From Eutypa lata (taxonomy: Eukaryota; Ascomycota; Sordariomycetes; Xylariales; Diatrypaceae), in contig JAKULF010000014.1 in assembly GCA_022661535.1 (NCBI GenBank), positions 434,001 to 498,000 on the forward strand: 64,000 nt of DNA, written 5' to 3'. The translations under genes were made by a program, and so were the position numbers. Positions within the stretch are counted from its first letter, which is position 1, and the number at the start of each line of letters is the position of its first letter. Positions 12,751-25,815 of the stretch are shown piece after piece. The notes beneath the pieces were generated by a model. It ran no database searches, had not been told where the DNA came from, and saw only the letters and a program-made list of their open reading frames with translations.

Positions 12751-14083
12751 ATTCGTAGAAGGACCATAAGATGTGTCCCCAGGGGTTATTAGCTACATCT
12801 ATGCGATAAATTTTAGAATGCGCTGCACTTTTTGCGAGGTGATATTGAGCTGTCCGTAGAGTAAATCAATTGACGTCTTTCCAGAAGATGACATACCTAG
12901 GTTGAGCTTCGCGCCTGCGCGCACCTAACAACATATTCGAAGCTACCGCTATCTAATTATCTTATCGATAAGAATCTCATAAAATCGACTTAGTTACCTA
13001 TACTTAGGTTAGTTATATGCACCTGCAACCCAATAATAATAATACGTACATCCGGGGGGGACCCGTGCTCATACAACCCGCATTTTAAGGTACTTACATG
13101 TATGTACATTAGCATGGGTTCGTTGAATTGATATGCTTGACGTTTCAGCCCTCCCTTCAGCTGAGGGGCTTTGACAACCTCAGCTTGAGCCACAACTACT
13201 ATATTAGGTATACTATGTATACGTACTCTAGATCTACAGGAATATCTACGTAGGACTGATCGCATTATGCATGGTATCTTCGAGCTATAACCATGTGATC
13301 TACCAATCATAAGTCTCTAGAATGGTGCATCCGGTTAGTCTTATCCATGGGGCGTAGTTAGGCTTGAAGACGCTTTAACAGGGTAGGTAGGGTATGTAGG
13401 TTGTAGTTATAGGCCGCTTAGAAAATACATCCATATATATCTTGCAAACTACATATAGGTACTTACCTGAGGTCGATGTCATATACGGCAATTTGTACCT
13501 AAGTATACTTTGATACTTGCTAAACCATTTAAGGTGCTGTTATATTGGACTGAGCCCTGTTCTAACAAGCTAACTAGGGCTTTCTACTCCGTAGGTGCCG
13601 TAATGTTAATAAGAGAAATATCTCGCTAGCTAAGGTAAATCGTTAATTATACTCATTTGGTTGGTGGAACTTACATATGTACATAGTAGATTTGACATTT
13701 GAGATTTGAAATGTAGTTAAATCATATATTCATTGAGCGAACATGAGGTTCATAACGCCTTCCTGCCGTAACCCTTCAACATAGCCCTCTCCAATGAAAA
13801 ACTACCAGCCGCCCAGTGAACCTCCATACCCAATATCTAAACCTAACATACAACAACATATGAAGCTGTATTGTACAATCTAGGAACTATTGCTGTAGCC
13901 TTGCTCGACCACGTAGAGTAGGAAGCCTAAGCTATCCCAACTACGTACATCGTACAATGAACAGACCTAGTTTGGTTCATCCCAACATCTGTTATATCCT
14001 GTTGCCGGTGGGAAGTCAGTGACCCTTGTGGCCATCTAACGAGGCAATCAGGATTGCAGCTGCGAGGTATATATACAGAAAAA
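12751..14083. other. intergenic
   Basis: No gene seen. It contains many TAGGTA/TACCTA low-complexity strings and a perfect 14-bp palindrome at 12960-12973, listed separately. Confidence 0.5.
12960..12973. promoter_or_regulatory. TCTTATCGATAAGA palindrome upstream of med5
   Basis: A perfect 14-bp palindrome about 210 nt upstream of the Med5 start codon. It contains CTTATCG on both strands, the same heptamer seen upstream of spb1, ebp2 and pwp2, and two overlapping GATA cores. Function is inferred only from position and sequence. Confidence 0.35.
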
Positions 14084-14821
14084 TCAACCTTCCTCGCTCT
14101 TCACGACAACCGGAACCTCGGGAGACCGTGGTCCAACCATCCAGTCCTGCATTGCCAACCACTCGCTCCAGTTCGACTCGGCGCTGACAATCTCCTTCTC
14201 GTCGACGTTCTGTAGCGGCTTCAGGAACGGGATGCTCTGGTCGTCGGGCATATCGTATTGGGTTTTGACGTCCAGCCAGCTGGCGCTCTTCGCAGCGAAG
14301 AGGTAGTTCCTCCGCTCCACCCCGTGAAGATGGCCGATGCCGGCGGCCCAATCATCGCCGAAGAACCCATGGAGGATGGCGGGAACGTCGAACCCGGTAG
14401 CTACGAGCCGGCGGATGTACGGGTTTAGGCTTATCGTGGCAGGCGGCGGGCCCGCCATTGGGAGCTTGCCCGTAGCCCGGGACGTAGGGGATGGTATGGA
14501 CGACGGGGATCCGCTCGGTCTCGAGGATAGGACTGGCTGCCGCGCCTTCTGGAAGGGAAGCTGGATGTTTACGAAGGCAGCAACCGCCTGCACCGGCCCG
14601 CTGTGCTGCGCGTGGTCGAGGAAGTACCGGACGCAGGATTGGAAGTGCGGGTACCACTCGAGGATGTCGAATTGGGTCTGTTCGATAGCGAAATAAGGGC
14701 CCGCCGGAGGATTATCGGGACCTATTCCCCTCGCGGAAGTCGAAGCGGACCCTAGCTGGGATGGTTGGAACATAGGAAAGGAGGAGGGAGGTCCACCACC
14801 GCCGGCGGGAGGGAAAGACAT
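14084..14821 (-). CDS. conserved fungal protein of unknown function
   Basis: A single-exon, 245-residue protein. The ATG at 14821 (MSFPPAGGGG) is the first in frame; the frame extends further upstream only through a TG-repeat region without an ATG. The N-terminal 45 residues are Gly/Pro/Ser-rich and look disordered. A well-structured part follows, with the blocks FDILEWYPHFQSCVRYFLDH, PVQAVAAFVNIQLPFQ, NPYIRRLVATGFD and ILHGFFGDDWAAGIG, and near the end WSEWLAMQDWMVGPRSPE. I recognise this as a type of protein widespread in filamentous ascomycetes, but I know of no demonstrated function and name none. Abundant Trp and Phe in the conserved blocks suggest a folded, probably soluble domain. Confidence 0.72.
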   Translation of the reverse strand: MSFPPAGGGGPPSSFPMFQPSQLGSASTSARGIGPDNPPAGPYFAIEQTQFDILEWYPHFQSCVRYFLDHAQHSGPVQAVAAFVNIQLPFQKARQPVLSSRPSGSPSSIPSPTSRATGKLPMAGPPPATISLNPYIRRLVATGFDVPAILHGFFGDDWAAGIGHLHGVERRNYLFAAKSASWLDVKTQYDMPDDQSIPFLKPLQNVDEKEIVSAESNWSEWLAMQDWMVGPRSPEVPVVVKSEEG

Positions 14822-14868
14822 TTTCGTCCGTCTTTTTAGTTTATTAGTATTTTTGTAGTATAGGTAGT

Positions 14869-14902
14869 GTATGTGTGTGTGTGTGCGTGTGCGTGTGTGT
14901 GC
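14869..14902. repeat. (TG)n microsatellite in the 5' flank
   Basis: A TG/CG dinucleotide run directly upstream of the conserved hypothetical gene at 14084-14821, within its presumed leader or promoter. Confidence 0.85.
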
Positions 14903-16230
14903 GGGTATTGTCAGGAGTGTGCGTGGATAAGACCTAGTAAGGGCCAAGACTAATGTAGCCCAACAAGTCGGAGCGCTGCGAGACGGTCGTGACCTCTAGA
15001 AGTGTCTAATAACCCTTCTTAAAAGCAGCCTTACTCGTTCAGCTCTCAAGAGAGCAAAGCAGGTGATAACAGCGGCAGGGGGTCGACTACCCGGAGGGTG
15101 TGTTTAAGTAGTGAATGGCTTGGCGTAACAACGAGTCCACTGCATATAGAATAATTCCCATGCCATTGGGGGGATATATAGTACTCCGAAGCAGGAAGTT
15201 GAACCAGATCCAGGATAGTTCACCGGCACCATCGAGGAACGGTGGGTCAATGCGAGACTTTAATACTTGTGACGATATCGTGCTCCCGTCGTTCCCACCT
15301 TCCGCTCAGTTCTCCGTCCAGGCCAATGTATACCTCGGGTCAGGAATGGAAGCGGACAAGGTCAGTTATTGGCTAAAGAAGATCTCTAGAAAGAGGTTAG
15401 ATGATTCCGGCGTCGTAGGCGGGTGTGTTAGTCCCAGTTCTTGGTAGCTGAACCAGAGGATCATCACCCCTCCGGGCCCGCCACTTAGCATAAGTAATAC
15501 CTCCTCAGCAGCGGCGGAATCTAAGGGGGGCGGACAGGCATTGTGGGGGCCCGAGCAGACACACTTGTGAAGAGGGGTCTAAGTACCAGTAGGAGTTCAG
15601 GATAAGAAAAGAAAGACGTGCCTATCCAGGTTGCGTATGTGATATTCGTAAGAGCGATTGGGAGACAGTCGACGGTCACGGCCGAAATTAGCAAAGCCGT
15701 GGCTTCGTTTATTTCCCATTAGCTCTCCGGCGTATAAGCTAAGTATTAAACCATCAGGGCGGGTCTTTTTTTGGCTTACCGCGAAGCTCTATTTTATTTT
15801 GTCACAAGCTTTTTTCTTCCTTTTTTTTTTTGTTGGTTTCTTTTTCTTATTTCTTCCTTTGGCTCCCTCCTTGTAACTCAACTAGGACAAGTGTGAACTC
15901 TAGATTGATGAGTAATATGAAGTGGTGACAGACAGTCGTAGTACATGTCTACTAGACTACCACTGGTTGATATAGGCTGGTAAGATAGGCATGTGACTTT
16001 GCAATATGTATACAACTCCGTATGTATAGCAATCCAGAATCAACCCCCCTGGGAAGCATATAACGGAAGAGGTTGCCTCGTGAGTATCATCTTGCAGAGG
16101 AGACGGGGGCTAGTTCTTGTCTACGTTTAAGTGGCTACATGGTCCCCCTTGAATATGCGGGATATCAAGCATCATCGTCCGCACGGCTCCCTACGTCGGA
16201 GTAAGAATCATCCAATGTATACTGAGAAGC

Positions 16231-16295
16231 ATGTATATATCTGTATGTATGTATATATGTATGTAAGTATGCATGTATGTGCGCGCGTGCGTGCG
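16231..16295. repeat. (GTAT)n/(GTGC)n low-complexity tract
   Basis: A run of TATG/TGTA units grading into GCGCGTGCGTGCG. Nothing coding is seen nearby. Confidence 0.8.
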
Positions 16296-16508
16296 GCCGT
16301 GAAGGTGTGTGTCTGTTTCTTGTCAAGGGTTAAAAGACCAGACGGGCTATAGCAAAAATTTGTGAGGCAATGAGGCAACGCAGATCGGCAGGGTCCTATG
16401 CTAATGATTGATCAATTGGCGCTAATTAGCTACGTAGGAGATCTAGATTTTGGCTGCTTATTGAGACTTTTTTTTTTAACCCTACCGCCTAGTTACCTAG
16501 CCTACCTA

Positions 16509-16540
16509 GGTATGTACATACATACATACATACCTACCTA
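16509..16540. repeat. (ACAT)n/(ACCT)n repeat
   Basis: A short tract of ATGT/ACAT/ACCT units, typical of the low-complexity sequence scattered through the spacers of this window. Confidence 0.8.
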
Positions 16541-19324
16541 ACGAACATGGGCCCAGTGCACGCAGCTGGCAGGCTGGGTTGCTGGGATCGCTGCCAAGGT
16601 AACTAACTACATACAATCGCATCACGCACATGGGCATGTTAGGGCGGAAGACCCTAGAGCACGGGTCCCCAAGTCTACCTACCCTGTCGTGCCTGTCTAT
16701 CCTACCTCTTGCATCTTGTGCGGCCTAGGCCACGTAGTGCCAAATTGGGGAATTTTCAGGGTCCTCGGGTGGCCCTTGCAGGGGCAGGTACAATACGCCT
16801 GAGGCCTAAGGGAGGGAGGATGGCCCGCTACGGAGGACTACATAGTACACCTCCCACCTGCACTGGATAGGCTCACCCGGGGCTAGACCACCGGAGCTCG
16901 CCCAAGTAACCAGGTCGAAGTGTCGCATTGGAAGCGGATCTAAACTCTGTATGTGTGAGCGAAAGGCTTAATTAACCCAACAACGTAACTACCTATGTAC
17001 GGGGATGCAATTGCTACTTGAATCAGCTTAACCATGTATCGTATTGTAATAGCATAGATATAGCCTACAGCTATGTACCTAGGTACCTAGTTACATAGAT
17101 ATTAGTAGGATGTAGTTATGTATTGAGAAATACATATCTCCTTCACGATACATGAGCCACATAGGTATATACATACAGACAGACATACATACACACATAC
17201 ATGCATGCCTACGCCTGACTCGTGCAAGGAATTGATGTTACGTAGGTAGGTAGCCCTATGGTAGGTGTGTAGACATTACACTGATAATTTATCTACCTAA
17301 GGTAAGGTGGCTTGGGTGGTAAGTTGATTGTTCCACCAGTTCATCACTAAAAGAAGGAACCTTATTGAAGCCACGCGGCGCTTGTCGGCGCATAGCGTCA
17401 CTAAGTCGGAGTTACACGGAATTGCTCCAATTACACGGTGGCTTGACACCTTCACTAATGTTGGAATGGCGTCTCTTTTCTTCCCGTCTATCTATCAAGT
17501 TAACTACCAGTTAGCTCTAGTTAGTTACTTGCTTGCACATTTCTAAGCAACATAAGTAAATGTTAAAGATTTTTTGAAAGAAAACTCTTTGCAAGGCCTC
17601 CAACCAAGAAAGCGCAATACTAGCCTTCTCTCATTCGCTCAGAGTATTCCATATGCCGGCTTTCAATCAGACCGGTCACATCTATTGGCATCTACTACTA
17701 CCTCTGATATCAGAATAGCCGGTTTTCCTCCTGCCATATGCCAATGTTTGCCCCATGATCCTCCAGTCATCTCTGTCTCCCGTATATCTGTCGCCAAATG
17801 AGGTATGCACCTTTACAATTCCTTGCCGATCCAAAACTGAATTCGTCCTTATATGCGCCCTGAATTCATTAGTAATCGCGAATCCATTCAATAGAATCTG
17901 TCTACTGTTTCTGATGGGTGATGTGTTTTCCCTGTCTTCGACTTGGGGTTGGATCAATATGATCCTCACCTAAGATCTTCATCAATATGTAACTCTACTT
18001 GTAGTCTCGAATTCAGAGAGGCCGAGTTCGTTACATCTATCGTACTCGCTTATGCTCCAATGCCTCCGTATACGTAAAGTCTTAAGATTCATACTCTTCC
18101 CGAGACACCGGCAGCAAAGGGGGCTAGGCTAGGTATATTCCTCTATGACACCGGCATATTGGTGATGATAATGCCCAAAAAATGATCTGCCCATTCACCA
18201 TTGAAGCGAGGTCCCAGGGTTTAGTGGAGGCTCATCGGCTTTACCTTTTCTCCACAGCCCTAGTAGCCGGGTCTAGAATCTGACTTACAGCCCAATTGTC
18301 CCCCCGGATTGGGTGCATTCACTCTCCCCTAATAATAACTCTTTTTAACCTACCGGGGCACTTAGAATACCACGTTGTCCCCCACAAAGAAACCGGGGAC
18401 GGGGACGCGTCTAAAGAGCACCAGCGCGCCTAGGCTGTTGCTGTCAACCTAGTAACCTGACATCAAGCATACAAAGACGTTGGTTTCAGAGGATATACTT
18501 CGTAGCAACTTGCCGAAACCCGCTGGGGCCAGGGTCTCATTCATTATTCGCTGCCCAAGCTTACCTACCCTCCACATGCCTCTTTTGGAACTTATCGGCG
18601 CCCAACTACCAAGGTCATCGTGAGAAGCGTAGTCAAACTTGCCCATCGCCGACACTATCCACAAGTATAATGCTATTGTAAGCCAGGGGTTCTCGCGTAT
18701 TTCCCATCCCCTTGGATTGTTCCCGTGAATAGCCAAATCCCGATTTGTCCCGGGCAGCCCGGGGTCACAATATCGCCAGAAGCTAACAAGATAAACGATC
18801 TGGGTCGGTCTACTGCCAGGAAATTTGGTCAGATGAGCACCCAATCGTTATCAAGAAGCATCTTGCCTTTCAGCTGATCGTCTAAGTATCGTACGTATGC
18901 AAACTGTATATACTAGGATGCTGACGAGGATTAATCGTGCTCAACTCGGAACATACGTCTTCCGGTAGCTGAATAGCATTGGGTCGAAAGGAGACGAAAA
19001 CCATCGTGATGGTTGGGCATGGTCTATAATTTCCGAACTCTTCGAAAGTTTTGTACTATACCTATATTTTTACTACGCTCACTTCCAGCGCCCGTTACAC
19101 AAGATCCTTCACCGTTCCGGATACTTGCAGTGATCAAGTCCCAAACGAACGGTTGCACCTATAAAAAGATACACAAATCTTATGTTGTGCCTGGGTGCCA
19201 AGGATTGAAAAAAATCATTCGCTCTCGATCGTTGCCGCCAGTGTGGTAGCGGCAGCATCGGGGCGTAAAGGATGGAAAGTTGCGGTGGTTGATACCTAAT
19301 TGCTACTCTATATGACATAATATT

Positions 19325-19383
19325 TGGCCCTGTTCGGCCTATTTACAACCCCATGTTTCCGTCTTATAGGCCGGAACAGAGCC
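19325..19383. repeat. imperfect inverted repeat (hairpin)
   Basis: The left arm GGCCCTGTTCGGCCTAT (19325-19341) pairs with the right arm ATAGGCCGGAACAGAGCC (19366-19383), with one bulged base and one mismatch, around a loop of about 24 nt. It could be a transposon footprint or a simple hairpin. No flanking target-site duplication is evident. Confidence 0.55.
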
Positions 19384-20503
19384 CGAGTCTAGCTTATGGA
19401 AGCAGCGCCGGACAGGCCAATACCTACACGCCGTTGGCTTGAGGCTCTGTCGCTTAGCTCCCTAGCTGGAAAAAAAAGCTGGGGCCGGTCGAACCGCATT
19501 AGTCCCTCCTGGCTTCTCATTGATGAACTACTACCGTATCCAAGTGGCACGCTTGCTCTCTTTCTCATCGATTTTTGCCTCCGGTGTGGCATTGCCGGCT
19601 TGGTTCTTTCATCGGACTGAACTAATAGCATTCCGCGGGCGTTTATGGTTCGAGGAAGAGTCTACTTGCTAATTGCCGAGGTAGGTACAGGTACTCCAAG
19701 TATTCTCTCCCTATAGTTCATCCCACCAGAAGTACTATGTTAGTTAAACTGTAGGGATTCTTTGCTTGGCAATCTCGGTTTTCTTGAATATTAGTTACAG
19801 GTATGCCCCCCTCCGCTAAGAACTTGGATTTAATAGATACAAACGGAGATGGTGTAACGGCCCGAATTCGGACACGCGTTCCATGTCTCGGCTGTCTTTT
19901 GCACTTCTTTAGTTATTAGTATATACTAGGTAATTATTGGTTTCACATGCATTGGTAACCATCATGATTAAGCGGTACGATATCATCGCCGGACACCCCG
20001 AACCGGATTCGCCTAACTATACACTACCAAGGATAGCAACGATCCTCATAGTCGACCTCAAAATGGGTTGGATTTTTCCACGTCCGAAGCGGGAAATATT
20101 TTTCTGGGTACTCGATGCAACTGGGCGGCCTCAAGTATCCATCCGCATCAGATCAACTACCTCAAGCGGGGTGAGACACAAGCAAGAACCGTGTCTGCAA
20201 TGTGGACCCCATTTATTATTATCGCCACTTATTACCATAATCTATCAAACGTCATGTCTTCCCTTCGTTAATTGTAGCGTATGTATCCCCAGTGGCATAC
20301 GTGCTGATAACGTCGCATGAGGAGAAAGCCGGACTAATTAAACCTATCGCTTGTTGGCTCGAAGGATTTGATAGAGGCGAAAAGATTAGTAGGGGCAGTA
20401 AGGCTGTATAGTTTCACAAGAGCACAGCGTACCTGACGAGCCCCCTCCGCTTGTTGCACAGCATACCTTTAGGTGTACGACAGCACTTACCTATTTTCTA
20501 GCA

Positions 20504-20524
20504 AAGAAGAAGAAGAAGAAGAAG
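20504..20524. repeat. (AAG)7 microsatellite
   Basis: Seven AAG units in the gene desert, not in any credible reading frame. Confidence 0.9.
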
Positions 20525-23500
20525 CCGTTCATGCTTTCGTCACGTTGCGTCACCCAGCTCTGAGACAAGAGCGGATAGCCCCCACCGAGCCTCGACGTCG
20601 ACAGATATCAATTGTCGCGGGCGTGTGAGCCTCGTGCGGCTATTTGCATATGCATTAGTGTGGTTGATTTGTGTAAAGCACCTGACTTCAGGTGCTACAG
20701 AGCAGCGTGTTATCAGACCTATCCCAAGGGTGTATCATCATATCACAAGGTAGCTGACAGCTTGGTGTCACGGGAGTACCTAGAGGGAGGGCATTGGACC
20801 CAACCGGCATCCGACGGCATCATGGAATGCCACCGGCAGGGCTGGCAAACTACGCGGGCACAAGGCCTTACCAGTAAAATACGCTTCGCCTTGTTCCAGC
20901 GTGCGGATTGTTAGCGTACATATGCGGCTTTCCGCCCTGCGTGCTGTTTCGAACCGGTTTGTTGGGACAGTTTAGTAGAACTCCAAGTCGCACGAGACAG
21001 GGCCACATTGAAGTATCCCTCGGAGTGCGCAAAATCTTTCTCGGACTTAGGGGTTTGGTCGGACGTGTACAACGTGGGTAGGTGGGTTGGTTGCAAATGC
21101 TCATCTTACCCATCCCCTCGGGTTCTGGAAAAAAAAATGAACTTCTAGAATACTAGGTGACAACTACCCACCCCTGATGACGAAGGGTATTCGTCATATC
21201 TGCATGGCTTTCTACATAGTAGCCGTACTTTTTAGGTAAAGGAACCTCCTAAAACATTCCGCACGACTTTCTTGACGCTTCAGTCTAAGATCGATTTTCA
21301 TTGAATTCTCACCTTGACGCCGCGTGATTCGCGAATCAATACACACACTACGATAGAGACTCGGGCGTCAGCATACTCCATGAGCGAATAGGTCCTCGAG
21401 TAATCCACCACGCCTCTCTCTCAGGTGGGTATACCATGCCGGTCAGCAACCAATATTTACGTACCCTTATTATGTATGAGGTAACGTACACACCTGATAT
21501 TGTGACCAGGTTGCGGTACTGTACAATGTCAGATTCGGCCTGATTCACGCTATCAATAGTCACATTTCCATTTCTGATAGTTCTGTTCTTTTTCCGTGTC
21601 AGCTCCGTCGGCACCCTCCTATCTATCTATCGGGCTTTAGAGGGGGTTGATTGCCAGCCCCTGGCTTGAACTCTAGAGGATTGCGATGCTCACCGCGCTA
21701 ACTAACTCCGAAATTCACTCTACCAACTTCCACGAGGTAGTCTGATAACTACGGGCTCGGGCGTTAATATTTGGGTTTAGGTAGTTCATGTATTGATGTT
21801 TGCGAGACCTTATTAGTTAGGTAACCAATCCTTAATATCCTCATCCCTTTTCCAGTGTTGTTTTATTGACATATATCGAAGAGGAAGAGGTGTCGGGCGT
21901 GTGACGCGCGGCTGAAACCTTTGTTACCAATATTTCGTTCAAGCCACAGGCACTCGCAGGCGCCGGGGAAGGGTGCCGCGAGGGAAGATCAAAGAAGGAG
22001 GGTGGGTAGGCGTTCTTTTGGGGGCGCTCGCCCGTGCCCACGGGGCGCGGCATAAAAAAGATTACTGAACAAGCCACAAGCCTAATTGCACGCCTCAACC
22101 AAGTCCAGTAGTATTCAGCTGGGATCTATCAACCCCAATAGCCCTCCTAACTGCCTAACTCTCTAAACATTTGGGCCAGCGGGAGTGAATTATAGGGGGA
22201 AAACCCCTGGATTGAAAGAAAAAGCCCGCCTGCGCGCCTGCATGCAGGCAGCGAGTGACAGGGTGGGGAGCGCAGAGATCCCTGGCGCCCATCATCGCCC
22301 CCGCGATCTGTGTCAGTCTGTATTCTCCGAGGATCGTGCAGGGATCTCAACTAAGTACGTACAAGATCAATATTTTGTTTGGCGATCCTTCCTGAGAGGT
22401 TGCCACTACCGAATGATACTACATATGCAGAATCTAGAGCTAAAGGATCGTCATACACAACCTCGCTCTACATATCATTCTATGTATCTACATAACTTCA
22501 TTGGTTGCACACACCAGCTAGCTGACTAACTACCTATTCGAAATGCGTTTTTCTATCTCCCTTTCGTAGTCGATAAAAGATATTGCTATGTAGAATACAG
22601 TCATGTTTGCTACACGCTTGTTACATAAGAATTCCAGTGACAGAGAAGAGGCATTTATTCATGTGTTTCTCTCACATAAGTACGATACGATATTGGTATG
22701 TTTAACTGAGTCACAAAGATGGGGTGTCATATACCCCTTTCATTGATTCCTCGGGCCAACCGTTATACAAATATTATATGTCTGAACTTTCAGAATTCAG
22801 TCATCCTGCCGCTTTTACAAAATGCCACAACAAAACCTCAGAGGTCTACTTAACATTATTTCCAAGCCCCGCCAATCCAGTTCCTGTTTTTAGCATGAGA
22901 TTACCAAGGCTGTAAAAATTCAGAAGGCGGCTGTAATGCGTCTTAGATCTAGAGCATCATCAACAGCACCAACATCTAGATTTACTTCTCGTGGTCTCGA
23001 TTTTGGGATCTCGTACTGACTATCGTCGTAAGTTGCGGCAAGCTCCTGGGATAATATTCGCGCATCATAGGTATATGCGTGAAAATGTAGATAATCTAGG
23101 AACTCCTAGCCCCAACGTGCCAATTAACCACAAATACCTTATCAGTTTCATTCCTCGTGCTATGAGCCACTACTCCAGTCGGTAGGCCCAGTAGAGCATA
23201 CGCAAGGGATATTTCACCTAACGTACACTAAGTGTGGTGTAATATGGTTGAGAGCAAGCTTTCTGTCGCTGTTGAAGCTTGTTAGTACTACAACCAAGTA
23301 GACGATATACCATACCAACTAGTTGATCTAGACGGAAAGATATTTATACGTGCCATCCGAGACAGTTTGTGACTTAAGCGCATGGCGACTGGGGGTAATA
23401 GTGAATGATCTGATAGACACGCAGATAGCCGTCTCTGAAACCATATTGGCCCCAAAAAGACTCTAGGTTGCTCTTCTAGCGGATCCTTTCTAAACTGCCT

Positions 23501-25815
23501 TCATGAGGCCCGAAGCATTGGAATATCAAACGTCAATTTTACCCACTATACCGTGTTTGACCACTCCCTTATCAAGACATTGGCCCTATTTAATGACCGA
23601 CCCCCCTAAATAACGAAAGCATACGACCTAGTAATCAGTGTCTCGCTATTGTCGCTCCGGGGATGATCTAAGCTGAGCCGTGCTGCTTTGCCCGTCTTGT
23701 TACTTCGCGGCCCTCGATGGCATAATGCATACTGCGGATATAATCGACATAGCAACCTAGATAGCAAGGCGGCACTCTTCTAATATGCATCGTATGGTTC
23801 ATGGAGCTCGGGGGGGGATATCTAAATGGACGTAATAGGCGCAGCAGGCAGTAATATACCTAGTTGTAGCTAACTGCTAACTGCAGGGGCCATTGGACTA
23901 AGCTAACTTCTCGAGGGCATCTATCCCAATGCAACAGTTCTCGATAAAATTCTTGGATCGTAAGCATTAGTGGTTAACGATACGAACCGGAGACTTCAAT
24001 AGAGACATGTACGTGATAATATCAAATACAGATTCATTAATTTGTTCTAGGATAAGATGAACTAGAGAGGGTAAAGCCCCAGGTAGTAGTTATGGCTAAC
24101 TAGAGGGTAAGCTCATAGCCGAGTCGCTAACACGAAACCTGATAATTTAGCTAGGAAAGAAAAATCTGTCAGCCTTCTAGGTATATTTTAGATACTGTAG
24201 TTCACTTTCTAGCTAGGTACAGCAGCAGAGTATCAGAGCTTCTATCGCTTCGCTGACATCTCTACGGGTCGATGATAAGCAGGGTTTATCTGGGACAAGC
24301 CACTTGCACAAATCATCTCCGTATCTCCCAAGCCAAAATCGGCATGGCCGTGGAGGTTGATAATACATAAAATGCTTACATGCAGAAAAAAACAGCCACT
24401 TCGGCCTTCCCTACGGCAAAGTCCGATCGACCTCAATTCGTCCGGTCCGGCCCGAAGTATGGCTAACAAGGTCTTGAGTGGGGCCGGGTCCGACTCCCCA
24501 AGTACGGACAGGATCCTTTACTGCTGTATACCGGTCTTTCTACTTGAATTAATTGGTGGCTCTCATGTATTTCCCTCTGCCTCATCATTCCCGATACGAA
24601 TGACGGTACTTAAGCTAGTTACTGTACCTATCATCTCATAGACGACTGGCCCCGTACCGTACTCATAGGCTTTCGTTGCAACTTAGCATAGACCTCCCTA
24701 TTTAAGGGGCTAATCCAGGCATAGGAAGAAGAAAGAAAACAAGCTTCAACAGAACATGTTACTAGATATAATTTATAGATACTGATTTTTACACAACACA
24801 CATACTATCAAACTATTTCTTTGATTTGTCTTTAACTACACACCTCAAATTTGCATCTATTAACCTAATTGAACCTATCTGTCAATCATCAACCGTATTC
24901 ATGTTTATTGCAGAGAGGGGATAGACATAACGTCTATGGCCATGTGGCAGTCTAGAGCCTTGCTAGTCCAAACATACAACATGTTCACCATAACATAATA
25001 AATCTGGGCCCTGAGCTCAGCCACAAGCAATGAATGCTATAAACATCCTAGTGGCGTTGAAGAGAATATCCCTCCACTCGTAGAGGGATTTAAGCACTTA
25101 AAAATGGATTCAAGTTTCTACATATATTAAACAATACCTGTATGGTACTATTAACGTAACTTGGATCAAATTGTATAGTGGCAACTAGAAATAAAAATAG
25201 TGCTGCTCCTAGGGGACGAGCCAGTTCTTTGGGGGGACGGGGTTTCTTTCCGGGGTGTAGGTAAATAAAACATAATACAAAAAGTTATGATAGAGGTCAT
25301 GTGAAAGAGTAATAAACTCCTGTATGTGTACACGACAATGGATATGCATCCTGTAAATATCTGATAGCAGAATAATCAGCTCTCGTCAAGTTATATTCAG
25401 CTACCTTATCAAAGAATGAAGTCACTATCCTAAATGTATCATTTAATTAGAGTTTATAATAATATACTATAAAACATCAATGTCTTTATAGTGTATCTCT
25501 ACTCAAATGATACATGAGTACAATTAAGATTGAATAAGGAATTATGGTTTAATCTTGATATCTAGACTTGGCGAACGATTTTGTAAGGGTTGCTGCGTAA
25601 ATATAGAGACTGTCTAGGGAGCTGAAACAAAGGGTGAGATATATATTAATTAGTTCTTGCTCAAGTCGTCCTATTTTCACCGTTTATTAACACCAGTTCC
25701 GACTAGGTAATAAGACACACTATAGAATACAAATGGCAACCAATTCTCATGTAGGAACAAACAAGAATTGCTACCATCCACGTGACGATCCTCTTCGATG
25801 CCCTGCATCATTTGC

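Larger units (their letters stand above)
14822..25815. other. 11-kb gene desert
   Basis: No credible coding gene was found on either strand. All open frames are about 130 codons or shorter, with no recognisable family and no paired splice signals linking them. The sequence holds several microsatellites, many TACCTAGGTA strings, an imperfect hairpin at 19325-19383, and more AT-rich tracts at about 22.5-25.7 kb. I could not identify transposon ends or coding remnants by eye. Confidence 0.55.

Noticed and set aside
15115..15447. 110-codon open frame in the gene desert
   Set aside because: No recognisable domain, no codon bias relative to flanks, and no splice-linked neighbours.
18449..18844. 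131-codon minus-strand open frame in the gene desert
   Set aside because: Composition and sequence show no protein-family character; within chance length for this region.
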